In this document: positions 1 through 10,004 of the stretch, in pieces
How the letters are laid out: the number at the start of each line of letters is the position of its first letter
Position numbering within the stretch: position 1 is the stretch's first letter
NCBI GenBank assembly: GCA_029250925.1
Contig: JAQXEH010000052.1
Location: 62,001-126,000 of the forward strand
Length of the DNA stretch: 64,000 nt
Source: Hellea sp.
GTDB lineage: Bacteria > Pseudomonadota > Alphaproteobacteria > Caulobacterales > Maricaulaceae
Direction: 5' to 3'
Notes under the pieces: generated by a model
Told to the model about the DNA's origin: nothing
The model's input: only the letters and a program-made list of their open reading frames with translations
Database searches by the model: none
Translations under genes and position numbers: made by a program

Positions 1-1210
<1,210 letters not shown>

Positions 1211-1217
1211 CTAACTC

Positions 1218-2045
1218 CTAATCCTGTAACACAATTGAGCCGTTGTCATATGAAACGACAGCTGTTGTAAATGCTCCGTCATTCGCAACCCAAGATTGAA
1301 AATCTTCTTTGCTGACCACTTCTATTTCTATAGGCATCTTGTAATGGTTAACTCCGCATAATTCAGAGCACTGACCGAAATATGTTCCTTCTTTTCCGGG
1401 GTTAACTTCAAACCAGGTTTCATTTATCCTGCCTGGTACGGCGTCCATCTTTATTCCAAATGCCGGCACGGCAAATGAATGCAAGTTGTTTGAAGAAGTT
1501 ATTAAGACTTTGATTTTAGTGTCCACAGGAACGACTAAAGATGCATCTGTCTTTAATAAATATAGGTCTCCAGCATCCTCTTTTTCAAGCGGATTTGAAA
1601 TAAATGACTCCACATTTGGGTGATCTGGGTAGGCATATTCCCAATTCCAAGTATTACCAGTTACTTTAATTGTCATCTCTGTTTCAGGAAGCGCATCTTG
1701 GAAATACAACAAACGCATGCTTGGTACAACCATGACTAACAGTATTATAATGGGTACTATTGTCCAAGCAACCTCAAGGCCTACATGATGGGTCGTTTTA
1801 GAGGCAGTTGGATTTCTTTTTGCGGAAAAACGAAACATAATCCAGCCCATCATAACCATCACGAAGAGAGTGATGCCTAGTATAATCCAAAAAACAAAAT
1901 TATGTAGCTTTGTAAGCTCTTCCATGACTGGTGTAGCCGCATCTTGTAACCAATATCCGCCATCCGTGGGTTTGTTTGCAAAAGCGATACCTGGCATTAT
2001 TAATAAAAGTGCTAAGCTTGCTGTAATATTATGAACTAGGCGCAT
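1218..2045 (-). CDS. ctaC: Cytochrome c oxidase subunit II
   Basis: Subunit II of the aa3 oxidase accepts electrons from cytochrome c through the binuclear CuA centre on the periplasmic face. The 275-residue protein has an N-terminal signal (about residues 1-23, ending AFA), two membrane helices (about 48-70 and 92-110) and a C-terminal cupredoxin domain. The CuA ligands are visible: His189, Cys226, Cys230, His234 and Met237 within YFGQCSELCGVNHYKMP. The aromatic stretch NTWNWEYAYP is the electron-entry patch known from this family. It is co-transcribed with ctaD and divergent from tldD across a 177-bp gap. Length and motifs are normal. Confidence 0.98.
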   Translation of the reverse strand: MRLVHNITASLALLLIMPGIAFANKPTDGGYWLQDAATPVMEELTKLHNFVFWIILGITLFVMVMMGWIMFRFSAKRNPTASKTTHHVGLEVAWTIVPIIILLVMVVPSMRLLYFQDALPETEMTIKVTGNTWNWEYAYPDHPNVESFISNPLEKEDAGDLYLLKTDASLVVPVDTKIKVLITSSNNLHSFAVPAFGIKMDAVPGRINETWFEVNPGKEGTYFGQCSELCGVNHYKMPIEIEVVSKEDFQSWVANDGAFTTAVVSYDNGSIVLQD

Positions 2046-2222
2046 GATTTATATTTATCCTGAGTGATGGCAGACCCGAGTCTACTCCGTTGATGCTTTA
2101 TAGAGCTACATGAAGACAAATGTCAGTCGCAAATGCCGCGCGGATTGTCGCAGAATATTACTTGTTTAAAATTCTAATCCCCTTAGATAGTTTATGAATT
2201 AAAATAGTAAGAATGGTTTAAT

Positions 2223-3641
2223 ATGTCCGATTTTGTGTTTGAAGAATGTGATCTAACTCAAGAAGAGGCTCAGCGCCAAATTGATGGTGTGTTAAAAGGT
2301 GCCGATGATGGGGAACTATTTGTAGAACGTAGTGTTTCAGAGTCCTTAACTTTCGATGATGGCAGACTTAAAAATGCGAGCTTCGACTCATCCCGTGGAT
2401 TTGGACTACGTTGCGTTGCAGGAGAAATGAGTGGTTTTGCTCAAAGTACTGACCTAACATCCAATTCGTTATCCAGAGCTGCAAGTTCTGTGGCAATGGT
2501 CAAAGATGGATACGACGGAACTACATCCGCTGCACCAGCTCGAACAAATATGAAACTTTATGATGATTTTGATCCCACGGATAATCCAGTTTTTGCCTTG
2601 AAAGTCGAGCTTTTGCAGGAAATTGACGCATACTGCCGTGCATTAGACAGTTCAGTAGTGCAGGTATCGGTTACTATGAGTGGTAATAGGCGCGCAATCA
2701 GTATCATGCGTTCTGGGGGTGAGCGGTATAACGATATTAGGCCATTAGTTAGATTAAATATATCCATTACTGCAGAAAAAAATGGGCGCAGAGAAAATGG
2801 ATATGCAGGTGCCGGCGGAAGACAAACGTATGATTCTTATATTGACCCATCATTTTGGAAGCCCCTAGCCCATGAGGCACTAAGAGGGGCAAAAGTGAAC
2901 CTAGAATCAGTACCTGCTCCGGCGGGACAAATGGATGTTCTGTTAGGCCCAGGGTGGCCAGGAGTTTTACTACACGAAGCAATGGGACATGGACTAGAGG
3001 GCGACTTCATACGGAAAGGCACTTCAGCCTTTTCTGGTAAGTTAGGTGAGCGCGTTGCTAGCAAAGGGGTTACTATTGTTGATGATGGAACGCTACCCGG
3101 TCGTAGAGGCTCACTTTCTATAGACGATGAAGGCACAGCTACATCTAGAACAACTTTAATTGAAGACGGTATACTTACTGGGTTTATGCAAGATAGAATG
3201 AATGCAAGACTTCTTGGTGTTGAAGCTACAGGCAATGGGAGAAGAGAGTCTTTTGCTCATTCACCAATGCCGCGCATGACTAATACTTTCATGCTTGCAG
3301 GCAAAAGCGAACCAGAACAGATGCTAAGCGAATTAAAAGATGGTATTTACGCCCCGAATTTTGGCGGAGGCCAGGTAGATATAACCAGCGGAAAATTTGT
3401 ATTTCAATGTACAGAGGCGTACAGAGTGAGAAATGGAAAGATAGAGGAACCACTGAAGGGCGTAACGTTAATAGGCGATGGACCAACTGTACTTACTCAA
3501 ATCAAACATATAGGTAACGACTTAAAACTCGACCCGGGAATAGGGGTTTGCGGAAAAGCTGGTCAGGGAGTTCCTGTTGGTGTTGGGCAACCCAGTCTTT
3601 ATGTAGAAAATATCACTATCGGCGGCAGCTCGACCGGCTAA
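2223..3641 (+). CDS. tldD: TldD-family metalloprotease
   Basis: TldD pairs with TldE/PmbA to form a cytoplasmic metalloprotease known to process modified peptides such as microcin B17 and to help degrade CcdA. The 472-residue length fits TldD. The zinc-binding HExxxH motif is seen as HEAMGH at residues 251-256, followed by the characteristic GLEGDFIRKG stretch and a glycine-rich C-terminus. The partner TldE is not in the window. Divergent placement next to the cox genes is a common alphaproteobacterial arrangement. The ATG at 2223 is the only sensible start. No sign that it belongs to the catabolic region further right. Confidence 0.95.
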   Translation: MSDFVFEECDLTQEEAQRQIDGVLKGADDGELFVERSVSESLTFDDGRLKNASFDSSRGFGLRCVAGEMSGFAQSTDLTSNSLSRAASSVAMVKDGYDGTTSAAPARTNMKLYDDFDPTDNPVFALKVELLQEIDAYCRALDSSVVQVSVTMSGNRRAISIMRSGGERYNDIRPLVRLNISITAEKNGRRENGYAGAGGRQTYDSYIDPSFWKPLAHEALRGAKVNLESVPAPAGQMDVLLGPGWPGVLLHEAMGHGLEGDFIRKGTSAFSGKLGERVASKGVTIVDDGTLPGRRGSLSIDDEGTATSRTTLIEDGILTGFMQDRMNARLLGVEATGNGRRESFAHSPMPRMTNTFMLAGKSEPEQMLSELKDGIYAPNFGGGQVDITSGKFVFQCTEAYRVRNGKIEEPLKGVTLIGDGPTVLTQIKHIGNDLKLDPGIGVCGKAGQGVPVGVGQPSLYVENITIGGSSTG

Positions 3642-3659
3642 ATAACTACTGTCGGGCTA

Positions 3660-3986
3660 TCAATCTAAACCAGCTTTTTTAAGTTCTGCTCTTATTTTAC
3701 CAGATAAAAAACAATAAAACATTCTAAAATCTGAAATTAAAGACCATAAAGGGTAAGTAAAAGTTGCAGGTTTATTTTTTTCTATTGCTGCATGACTCAT
3801 CCAAGCAAAAAAATAACCCGATACAAAAACCAAGGGCAGAAACTTCAAAGCTCCGGTAAACATGATATAAATCAAAATTAATAAACCAATAGCCGTTCCA
3901 ACGTAGTGCCAGCCACGAGTTGCAGATGAACTATGTTCCCGCAAATAATAAGGCCAAAAATCTTTATAATTCTTAATTTTTCGCAT
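3660..3986 (-). CDS. Mpo1-like (DUF962) small membrane protein
   Basis: A 108-residue protein resembling the DUF962/Mpo1 family, whose yeast member is an Fe(II)-dependent dioxygenase acting on 2-hydroxy fatty acids. Visible: the family-type N-terminus FWPYYLREHSS, a histidine in GWHYVGT followed by a hydrophobic helix (about 28-48), a second helix, and SHAAIEKNKPATFTYPLWSLISD, in which the H and N/P-rich stretch is typical. Bacterial members are usually about this size and are mostly uncharacterised. It converges on tldD with 18 bp between the stops. Family assignment is good; the bacterial function is unknown. Confidence 0.75.
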   Translation of the reverse strand: MRKIKNYKDFWPYYLREHSSSATRGWHYVGTAIGLLILIYIMFTGALKFLPLVFVSGYFFAWMSHAAIEKNKPATFTYPLWSLISDFRMFYCFLSGKIRAELKKAGLD

Positions 3987-4142
3987 AATTCTCTCTTACT
4001 TTCGCAGCCATTATTCTTATTTAGGTGTAATATTATAATTCAAAACAGCAAGAAAATAAATTTTTATCAGAAAATAGAATAATTACACTTGTCGGCACAA
4101 TAAAAATACTGTTATTAGGCGCACCTAACCAGAATGATCTAT

Positions 4143-4218
4143 TCCGCAATAGCTCAGTTGGTAGAGCAGCTGACTGTTAATCAGCTTGTCGCAGGTTCGA
4201 GTCCTGCTTGCGGAGCCA
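4143..4218 (+). tRNA. tRNA-Asn (GTT)
   Basis: A complete cloverleaf can be folded by eye: acceptor stem TCCGCAA (4143-4149) with TTGCGGA (4208-4214), an anticodon arm GCTGA/TCAGC (4169-4173 with 4181-4185) around anticodon GTT at 4176-4178, and a T-arm containing GGTTCGAGTCC. The discriminator G is at 4215 and CCA is encoded at 4216-4218. The anticodon reads AAC/AAU, so asparagine. It stands alone between the DUF962 gene and the S9 peptidase gene. Confidence 0.97.
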
Positions 4219-4325
4219 TTCTAATACCCTCACCGAATTATAAGTAACTGAAATCACAGGGATGGTATCTCTCTATGCCTTTAGATAAGTCATAATACCT
4301 CTTGCACCAACAGGCTTGGATAATA

Positions 4326-4383
4326 TGGCACTGTCGACGGGGTGACAGCAGAATTGTCCGCATTCCCATTGACAGCGATGCCA
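4326..4383 (+). other. Small GC-richer structured patch downstream of tRNA-Asn
   Basis: The 253-bp gap between the tRNA and the peptidase gene contains a locally GC-richer stretch. TGGCACTGTC (4326-4335) can pair with GACAG (4371-4375) plus TGCCA (4379-4383), leaving a 3-nt bulge; an alternative GACAG at 4344-4348 could pair with the same CTGTC. One frame also reads a short protein-like run (GDSRIVRIPIDSDAIIYERG) ending in a stop near 4420 without a convincing start. It may be the remnant of a gene eroded next to the tRNA or an RNA structure; neither is established. Confidence 0.2.
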
Positions 4384-4471
4384 TTATTTACGAACGTGGT
4401 TTATATACAAAAGAATTGTAATGAGTAAAAAACATACTCATTGAAAGTATTACACAAAAAAGAGTATATTT

Positions 4472-6499
4472 ATGTTAAACTTTTATATCTTAAATAAATT
4501 CAAATCACTTAGACTTTTTTTAGTAATATTTAGTATATTAAATATACAGTTAGCTCATGCAGAGCAAGATAACTCAACTAATCTCTCCATAGACCATATA
4601 ATGAAAATGAAGACTGTAAATAGTCTCGCTCTTAGTCCAAAGGGCGACTGGATTGCATACGTTGTAACACGCATGGATGAAGAAAAGGATAAGAAATTTA
4701 GCCAAATTCACATGACATCAACAGATGGTAAAACAACTTTACCGTTGACTGCAGTATACATGGACGCTTCAAACCCTCAATGGAGCCCAGATGGTAAATA
4801 CTTAGCTTTCCTGGGAGTAAGAGGGACTGAAGATACAGAAAACCAAGTTTGGACATTAGACCTGAGAGGCGGTGAAGCAGTTCAGTTCACCCATGTTCTA
4901 CAAGGGGTAAATAGCTTCCGATGGTCGCCTGATGGCACTAAAATGGCTTTAGTCATAAAGGATGCAAAACCATTAACTAATGCCTCTGATAAAAATTCTG
5001 CCAACGAAAAACTTGAACCATTTGTCATAGACCGCCTTCAATTTAAAAAAGATTATGTCGGATATTTAGATAGAAGACGAACGCATATTTACATTAAAAA
5101 TGGACATGAAAAACCGCTCCAAGTCACATTTGGAGATTATGACGATAGCGATCCTCAATGGAACCCTGATAATAAGACTATAGCTTTTGTATCTAAACGC
5201 GAAGGAGATCCTGATGCGAATAATAACAGTGATATCTGGCTAATAGATAGCTCTGATAATGAAAATAGAGAACTAAAAAAACTTACAGTAAATACAGGTC
5301 CTGATACTAATCCATCCTGGTCGCCTGATGGAAATACAATTGCTTATATATCGTCAATCGAGCCTGATAAACTTTGGTATGCTACAGAACATTTAGCAAT
5401 TATTGATAAAAATAATGGTGAAACTAAATTGTTGTCTCTTGACTATGATAGAATGATATCTTCACCAATATTCTCAAATGATGGTGAATCGATTTTTGCT
5501 CTAGCTTCTGATCAAGGAAACCGTCCTTTGATTAAGTTTAATTTATCAAATGGTAATAAAAAAAATATGACTCCTGGAGAGCAATCTGTTCGAAATTATG
5601 CAATTGGGGATAATGATAAAATTATCACTTTAATGTCCTCACATCACAGGCCATTTAATTTTTACCATGTAAAAGAGGATGAAGTAATAAATCTCACAAA
5701 TTACAATAAGGACATTTTGAAGAACACCAAACTAGCTAACGTAAAAAGACTAATTGTGCCAGGATGGAAAAAAGAACCTGTAGAGAGTTTTATTTATTAT
5801 CCACCCGATTATGATAGCCAAAATGTCTATCCAACAATTTTTGTACTTCATGGAGGGCCTGTCAGCCAACATGACACATCATTTGATGAATTTGCACAGA
5901 TATATGCTGCTAAAGGCTATTTAGCAGTACTGCCAAACCCCCATGGATCATCAGGTTATGGCCAAGCATACTCATATGCTTTAAATAAAAAATGGGGAGT
6001 TTCAGACTTTGCAGATGTAGACGCTATTGCAGATTACCTCGTAAAAAATGGCATCAGCGACCCTAATAAATTGGGAGTCGGGGGTTGGTCTTATGGCGGC
6101 ATTTTAACAAATTATGTGATCACAAAATCAACAAAGTTTTCTGGGGCAGTTTCTGGTGCTAGTGAGGTAAATCATCGTGCAAATTATGGTCATGATATTT
6201 ATCAAAATGAGTGGGAAGTAGAACTAGGGTTACCATGGGAAAACATTGAAGACTGGGAGGCAATTAATCCTTTTAATGACCTTGGTAAGGTTACAACACC
6301 AACATTAGTGATCGGTGGTCAATTAGACTGGAATGTTCCAATACTAAATTCTGAACAACTTTATCAAGTCCTTAAAAGACGCGGCATAGATACAAAATTA
6401 GTGGTATACCCTGGCGAATATCACGGCATTAATAGGCCTAGTTTTGTTCGAGATAGGTATGAAAGATTTATTGGCTGGTTTGATCAATACGTAAAATAG
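4472..6499 (+). CDS. Exported S9-family prolyl oligopeptidase/acylaminoacyl-peptidase
   Basis: A 675-residue serine peptidase. The N-terminus is a signal peptide (hydrophobic stretch about residues 14-28, ending AHA near 31), so it acts outside the cytoplasm. Residues about 45-400 show repeated SPDG/WSPDGK/WNPDNK motifs of a WD40-like beta-propeller; the C-terminal third is an alpha/beta hydrolase with nucleophile Ser540 in GGWSYGG, an acid in GGQLDWNVP and the histidine in GEYHG. This layout is that of S9C dipeptidyl/acylaminoacyl peptidases. It stands alone, and no strong Shine-Dalgarno is seen before the ATG at 4472. Likely role is nutrient peptide hydrolysis. Confidence 0.9.
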   Translation: MLNFYILNKFKSLRLFLVIFSILNIQLAHAEQDNSTNLSIDHIMKMKTVNSLALSPKGDWIAYVVTRMDEEKDKKFSQIHMTSTDGKTTLPLTAVYMDASNPQWSPDGKYLAFLGVRGTEDTENQVWTLDLRGGEAVQFTHVLQGVNSFRWSPDGTKMALVIKDAKPLTNASDKNSANEKLEPFVIDRLQFKKDYVGYLDRRRTHIYIKNGHEKPLQVTFGDYDDSDPQWNPDNKTIAFVSKREGDPDANNNSDIWLIDSSDNENRELKKLTVNTGPDTNPSWSPDGNTIAYISSIEPDKLWYATEHLAIIDKNNGETKLLSLDYDRMISSPIFSNDGESIFALASDQGNRPLIKFNLSNGNKKNMTPGEQSVRNYAIGDNDKIITLMSSHHRPFNFYHVKEDEVINLTNYNKDILKNTKLANVKRLIVPGWKKEPVESFIYYPPDYDSQNVYPTIFVLHGGPVSQHDTSFDEFAQIYAAKGYLAVLPNPHGSSGYGQAYSYALNKKWGVSDFADVDAIADYLVKNGISDPNKLGVGGWSYGGILTNYVITKSTKFSGAVSGASEVNHRANYGHDIYQNEWEVELGLPWENIEDWEAINPFNDLGKVTTPTLVIGGQLDWNVPILNSEQLYQVLKRRGIDTKLVVYPGEYHGINRPSFVRDRYERFIGWFDQYVK

Positions 6500-6528
6500 A
6501 TTCCAAGAATTTTTCATATAAAAAATCG

Positions 6529-6987
6529 CTATTTTTCCAAAGAGTATCCAGACCAAGCCTTAACGGTTTTCATTACGAGTGAACTTTCAATTCTGCTAAC
6601 ATGTGGCAGACTAGCAATAATACGTTTGTAAATTTGTTCATAACTTTTGGTGTCCTTAGCTGCAACTTTGACGAGGTAATCAGCAGAACCAGTCGTAAGG
6701 TAACACTCTAAAACCTCAGGCCGCTCCAAGGCTGCTTTTTCAAAGCTTGCCAAAGTTTTATCCGATTGATTCTCCAATGATACTTCAACAAAGAAAATCA
6801 TCGAGTAACCTAACTTCTCACCATTCAAAGAAGCTGTATATTTTTCAATCAGACCCTCTTGCTCTAAAATACCGATACGTCGATGAGTTGCCGATGTTGA
6901 TAAGCCAACTAGATTACCTAAATCTGATATCGATAACCTGCAATTATCTTGTAGATTCCAAAGTATTTTTCTATCTATTTTATCCAT
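6529..6987 (-). CDS. Lrp/AsnC-family regulator, probably of alanine dehydrogenase
   Basis: An Lrp/AsnC-type transcription factor with an N-terminal winged helix-turn-helix (about residues 3-60, LSISDLGNLVGLSTSATHRRI) and a C-terminal RAM ligand-binding domain with the GSADYLVKV motif. I chose the ATG at 6987, giving the family-typical start MDKIDRKIL; an upstream start at 7023 would add 12 residues unlike the family. It is divergent from ald, and regulators of this type next to alanine dehydrogenase are known to control it in response to amino acids (for example AldR in actinobacteria). The intergenic DNA is very A+T-rich. Confidence 0.88.
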   Translation of the reverse strand: MDKIDRKILWNLQDNCRLSISDLGNLVGLSTSATHRRIGILEQEGLIEKYTASLNGEKLGYSMIFFVEVSLENQSDKTLASFEKAALERPEVLECYLTTGSADYLVKVAAKDTKSYEQIYKRIIASLPHVSRIESSLVMKTVKAWSGYSLEK

Positions 6988-7113
6988 AATAGAATTATTT
7001 TCATAAAAAAATCTATTATTCAATATAATATTCTATCTTTTTTTATAATTTGAATAATTATCGTAAACAATATTATTAAGTGTCTGCTAATTGTTGTTCA
7101 AAAGGAAACAAAC

Positions 7114-8229
7114 ATGATAATTGGCGTGCCAAAAGAAATAAAGAACCATGAGTACCGTGTTGGCCTAACGCCTGAATCAGTTGAGGAACTGGTTAAAGAT
7201 GGACACAGAGTTATTATTGAAACATCAGCTGGAATTGGCATTGGAGCATCCGATACTTCATACAAAAAGGCCGGTGCCTCTATAGCTATGAATGCATCTG
7301 AGGTATTTAGAGATTCTGAAATGATAGTAAAAGTTAAAGAGCCTCAAGCCTTAGAAAGAAAGATGCTAAAGCAAGGTCAAGTGCTCTTTACATATTTGCA
7401 TCTGGCACCTGATCTTCAACAAACTATTGATTTGATTGAGTCCAAAGCCATATGCATTGCCTATGAAACTGTTACAGATAAACAAGGAGGGCTCCCCTTA
7501 CTGAAGCCGATGAGTCAAGTAGCAGGCAGGTTAGCTATTCAAGTTGGCGCCGCGGCTTTGCAAAAAAACGGAGGCGGACGCGGCGTTCTTCTTGGAGGCG
7601 TACCTGGGGTTGCACCAGCTAATGTTTTGATAATTGGGGGTGGAGATGTTGGGTTTAATGCAGCACAAATGGCGGTCGGGTTACAAGCAAATGTTACTAT
7701 CCTAGACAGAAGCAATGATGTGATGAAGGGACTTAACAGACACTTTGGCGTCACAGCAAATGTAATACGCTCTACTCCAGCAGTGCTTGAAGAGAAACTT
7801 AAAACTGCTGACTTAGTAGTTGGAGCTGTGCTTATACCAGGAGCTGAAGCTCCCAAATTAATAACTCGTAAAATGCTTTCACTTATGATGGAAGGCTCTG
7901 TGCTCGTTGACGTTGCAATTGATCAAGGGGGTTGTTTTGAAACATCAATAGCAACTACGCACGATGAACCAACATACATTGTTGATGGTGTTATACATTA
8001 TTGCGTGGCAAATATGCCGGGCGCGGTAGCTAGGACTTCAACATATGCCTTAAATGCGGCAACTTTGAGCCATGTGAAAGATATAGCCCGTAAGGGGTGG
8101 AAAAAAGCACTAAAAAATGACCCTCACTTACTTAATGGTTTGAATGTTTGTCAGGGAAATTTAACCTATGCAGCAGTTGGAAAGGCATTGGGACTGGATT
8201 ATATTGAACCCATTAATTGTATAAATTAA
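7114..8229 (+). CDS. ald: Alanine dehydrogenase
   Basis: NAD-dependent L-alanine dehydrogenase, which interconverts alanine and pyruvate plus ammonia. The 371-residue protein begins with the family signature MIIGVPKEIKNHEYRVGLTP and contains KPMSQVAGR and the nucleotide-binding loop GGGDVGFNAAQMA. Near the C-terminus VANMPGAVARTST is diagnostic. An AAAGGA ribosome-binding site precedes the ATG at 7114. It is divergent from the Lrp-type gene, which probably regulates it. The product is usually a cytoplasmic hexamer linking amino-acid use to central metabolism. Confidence 0.97.
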   Translation: MIIGVPKEIKNHEYRVGLTPESVEELVKDGHRVIIETSAGIGIGASDTSYKKAGASIAMNASEVFRDSEMIVKVKEPQALERKMLKQGQVLFTYLHLAPDLQQTIDLIESKAICIAYETVTDKQGGLPLLKPMSQVAGRLAIQVGAAALQKNGGGRGVLLGGVPGVAPANVLIIGGGDVGFNAAQMAVGLQANVTILDRSNDVMKGLNRHFGVTANVIRSTPAVLEEKLKTADLVVGAVLIPGAEAPKLITRKMLSLMMEGSVLVDVAIDQGGCFETSIATTHDEPTYIVDGVIHYCVANMPGAVARTSTYALNAATLSHVKDIARKGWKKALKNDPHLLNGLNVCQGNLTYAAVGKALGLDYIEPINCIN

Positions 8230-8231
8230 AA

Positions 8232-9857
8232 CTAAGAAACAACTTTACGAAAATCTTTTCCTAATACATCTTTTATCTGTGTAATTTCATCTGCAATTTT
8301 AATTAAATTACTCAATACCATTTGAGTATCCTGATAAAGATTTTCTTCTGGAGTGACATATTTCTCAAAATAGATCCTCAGAGTGGCTCCTGCAGTACCA
8401 GTCCCAGACAAGCGTATAACAATACGACTAGACCCCTCTAATTCTATAACAATGCCCTGGTTTTCTGATATGCTTTTGTCTATAGGATCTTTATAAGTAA
8501 ATATTTCTGCTGATAATACCGTTTCGCCCTCAAAAGCAAAACCCTTTAGCGTTGATAGTTTTTCTTCTATAGTGCGAAAAATATACATCGCTTTTGACTT
8601 CTCTATCTCTTCATAATCGTGCCTTGAGTAATAATGTCTGCCAAATTCTTTCCAGTGCTTATTAATTAATTGCGGTATACTTAGTTTGGTTACCGCAATT
8701 ATATTCAGCCACATAAGGACAGCCCAAATGCCATCTTTTTCTCTTATATGGCTTGAGCCCGCACCTGCACTTTCTTCACCGCAAAATGTAATTAGCTGAT
8801 TATCTATTAAATTACAGAAAAACTTCCAACCTGTCGGAGTCTCATAGCATTTTATATTTAACTTTTTTGCAACCAAATCTACAGCTTTACTGGTCGGTAC
8901 AGACCTAGCTACCCCCAAAATTCCATCTTTATATTTTTTTATTAATCTCGCGTTTGCTGTTAACAAAGCCAAACTGTCCGAAGGAGAAATAAAAGTTCTC
9001 TTTCCAAGGACAATACTTCTATCACCATCACCATCTGAGCAAGCGGCGAAATCAACACTATCCCCATCAAACATCATAGAAAAAATTTCTCGTGCGTTTC
9101 TATAATTCGGATCTGGATGCAGCCCGCCAAAATCTTCTTTTGGGGTCGAATTAATTATGCTTGTAGCAGGCGCAGCCAATCTATTAATAAAAATTTCATT
9201 CGCATAAGGGCCTGTGACAGCATTCATGGCATCGAAACAAAAGGTAAATTCTGTTGAGAATAATCTCTTAATTGCATCAAAATCAAAAATGCTATTCATT
9301 AAATTCGCATAATCATTAACGCTATCAATAATTTCGATAGTCATGCCCATAAAATCAAATGAACCCAGAGTATTCATATTTATGTTAACGTCCTGAACAA
9401 TCTTATAGTTTCTTATAAGTTTAGTTTGCTCATAAATTTTATTAGTTATTTGTTCACTAACAGGACCACCGTTTGAACCATTAAGTTTTATTCCAAAATC
9501 ACCTTCGATGCCACCTGGGTTGTGACTAGCAGACAATATAATACCAGCATCTGCCTGATATTTTCTTATTATACAAGATACGGCTGGGGTGGACAGAAGG
9601 CCATTACGACCCAAAATAAGTTTCGAAACTCCATTTGCAGAAGCCATCCCTACTATTTTTCGAATGGCCTCTTTATTAAAATACCTACCATCGCCTCCCA
9701 ACACAAGAGTTCCGCCAATCAATTCAGGAATGCTGTTAAATAAACATTGAACATAATTTTCAAGATAATTTTTTTTAGTGAAAACTTTAGTTTTCTTTCT
9801 TAAACCCGAAGTGCCTGGCTTTTGGTCATCAAAGTAAGTGGTTTTTATTATATTCAC
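8232..9857 (-). CDS. pgm: Alpha-D-phosphoglucomutase
   Basis: Interconverts glucose-1-phosphate and glucose-6-phosphate. The 541-residue protein matches the PGM1-type alpha-D-phosphohexomutase layout: the N-terminal DQKPGTSGLRKK, the phosphoserine loop LSASHNPGG, the metal-binding loop DGDGDRS, the sugar-binding loop GEESAGAGSSH and the C-terminal phosphate-binding RLSGTGT. Translation appears to start at a GTG (9855-9857 on the complement), preceded by an AGAGGTG-like ribosome-binding site; this start gives the conserved N-terminus. It converges on ald with only 2 bp between stops. It is the last housekeeping gene before the catabolic region. Confidence 0.95.
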   Translation of the reverse strand: MNIIKTTYFDDQKPGTSGLRKKTKVFTKKNYLENYVQCLFNSIPELIGGTLVLGGDGRYFNKEAIRKIVGMASANGVSKLILGRNGLLSTPAVSCIIRKYQADAGIILSASHNPGGIEGDFGIKLNGSNGGPVSEQITNKIYEQTKLIRNYKIVQDVNINMNTLGSFDFMGMTIEIIDSVNDYANLMNSIFDFDAIKRLFSTEFTFCFDAMNAVTGPYANEIFINRLAAPATSIINSTPKEDFGGLHPDPNYRNAREIFSMMFDGDSVDFAACSDGDGDRSIVLGKRTFISPSDSLALLTANARLIKKYKDGILGVARSVPTSKAVDLVAKKLNIKCYETPTGWKFFCNLIDNQLITFCGEESAGAGSSHIREKDGIWAVLMWLNIIAVTKLSIPQLINKHWKEFGRHYYSRHDYEEIEKSKAMYIFRTIEEKLSTLKGFAFEGETVLSAEIFTYKDPIDKSISENQGIVIELEGSSRIVIRLSGTGTAGATLRIYFEKYVTPEENLYQDTQMVLSNLIKIADEITQIKDVLGKDFRKVVS

Positions 9858-9955
9858 AAAGACACCTCTAAATTATTAAAAATCCTATAAAATCACTTCT
9901 ACTGAATGACTTGCTGCAGGCAATGACTTGTATATATCGTAAGTAAACAGTAATC

Positions 9956-9985
9956 ATCTTAATGATAAAGATAAATCATTAAGAT
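9956..9985. promoter_or_regulatory. Perfect 11-bp inverted repeat upstream of the AtuA-type gene
   Basis: ATCTTAATGAT (9956-9966) and ATCATTAAGAT (9975-9985) form a perfect 11-bp inverted repeat with an 8-bp spacer, 19 bp before the ATG at 10005. Arm centres are 19 bp apart, close to two helical turns, which suits a dimeric operator; it could alternatively be a hairpin in the 5' leader. It is unlike the TACGCA-type element of the other catabolic promoters here. Confidence 0.5.
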
Positions 9986-10004
9986 CTGTTTAGGGAAATA
10001 TTTA

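Noticed and set aside
2837-3235. Minus-strand frame of 132 codons inside tldD
   Set aside because: Lies fully within the tldD reading frame, which has the HEAMGH site; Ser/Pro-rich shadow translation with no ribosome-binding site.
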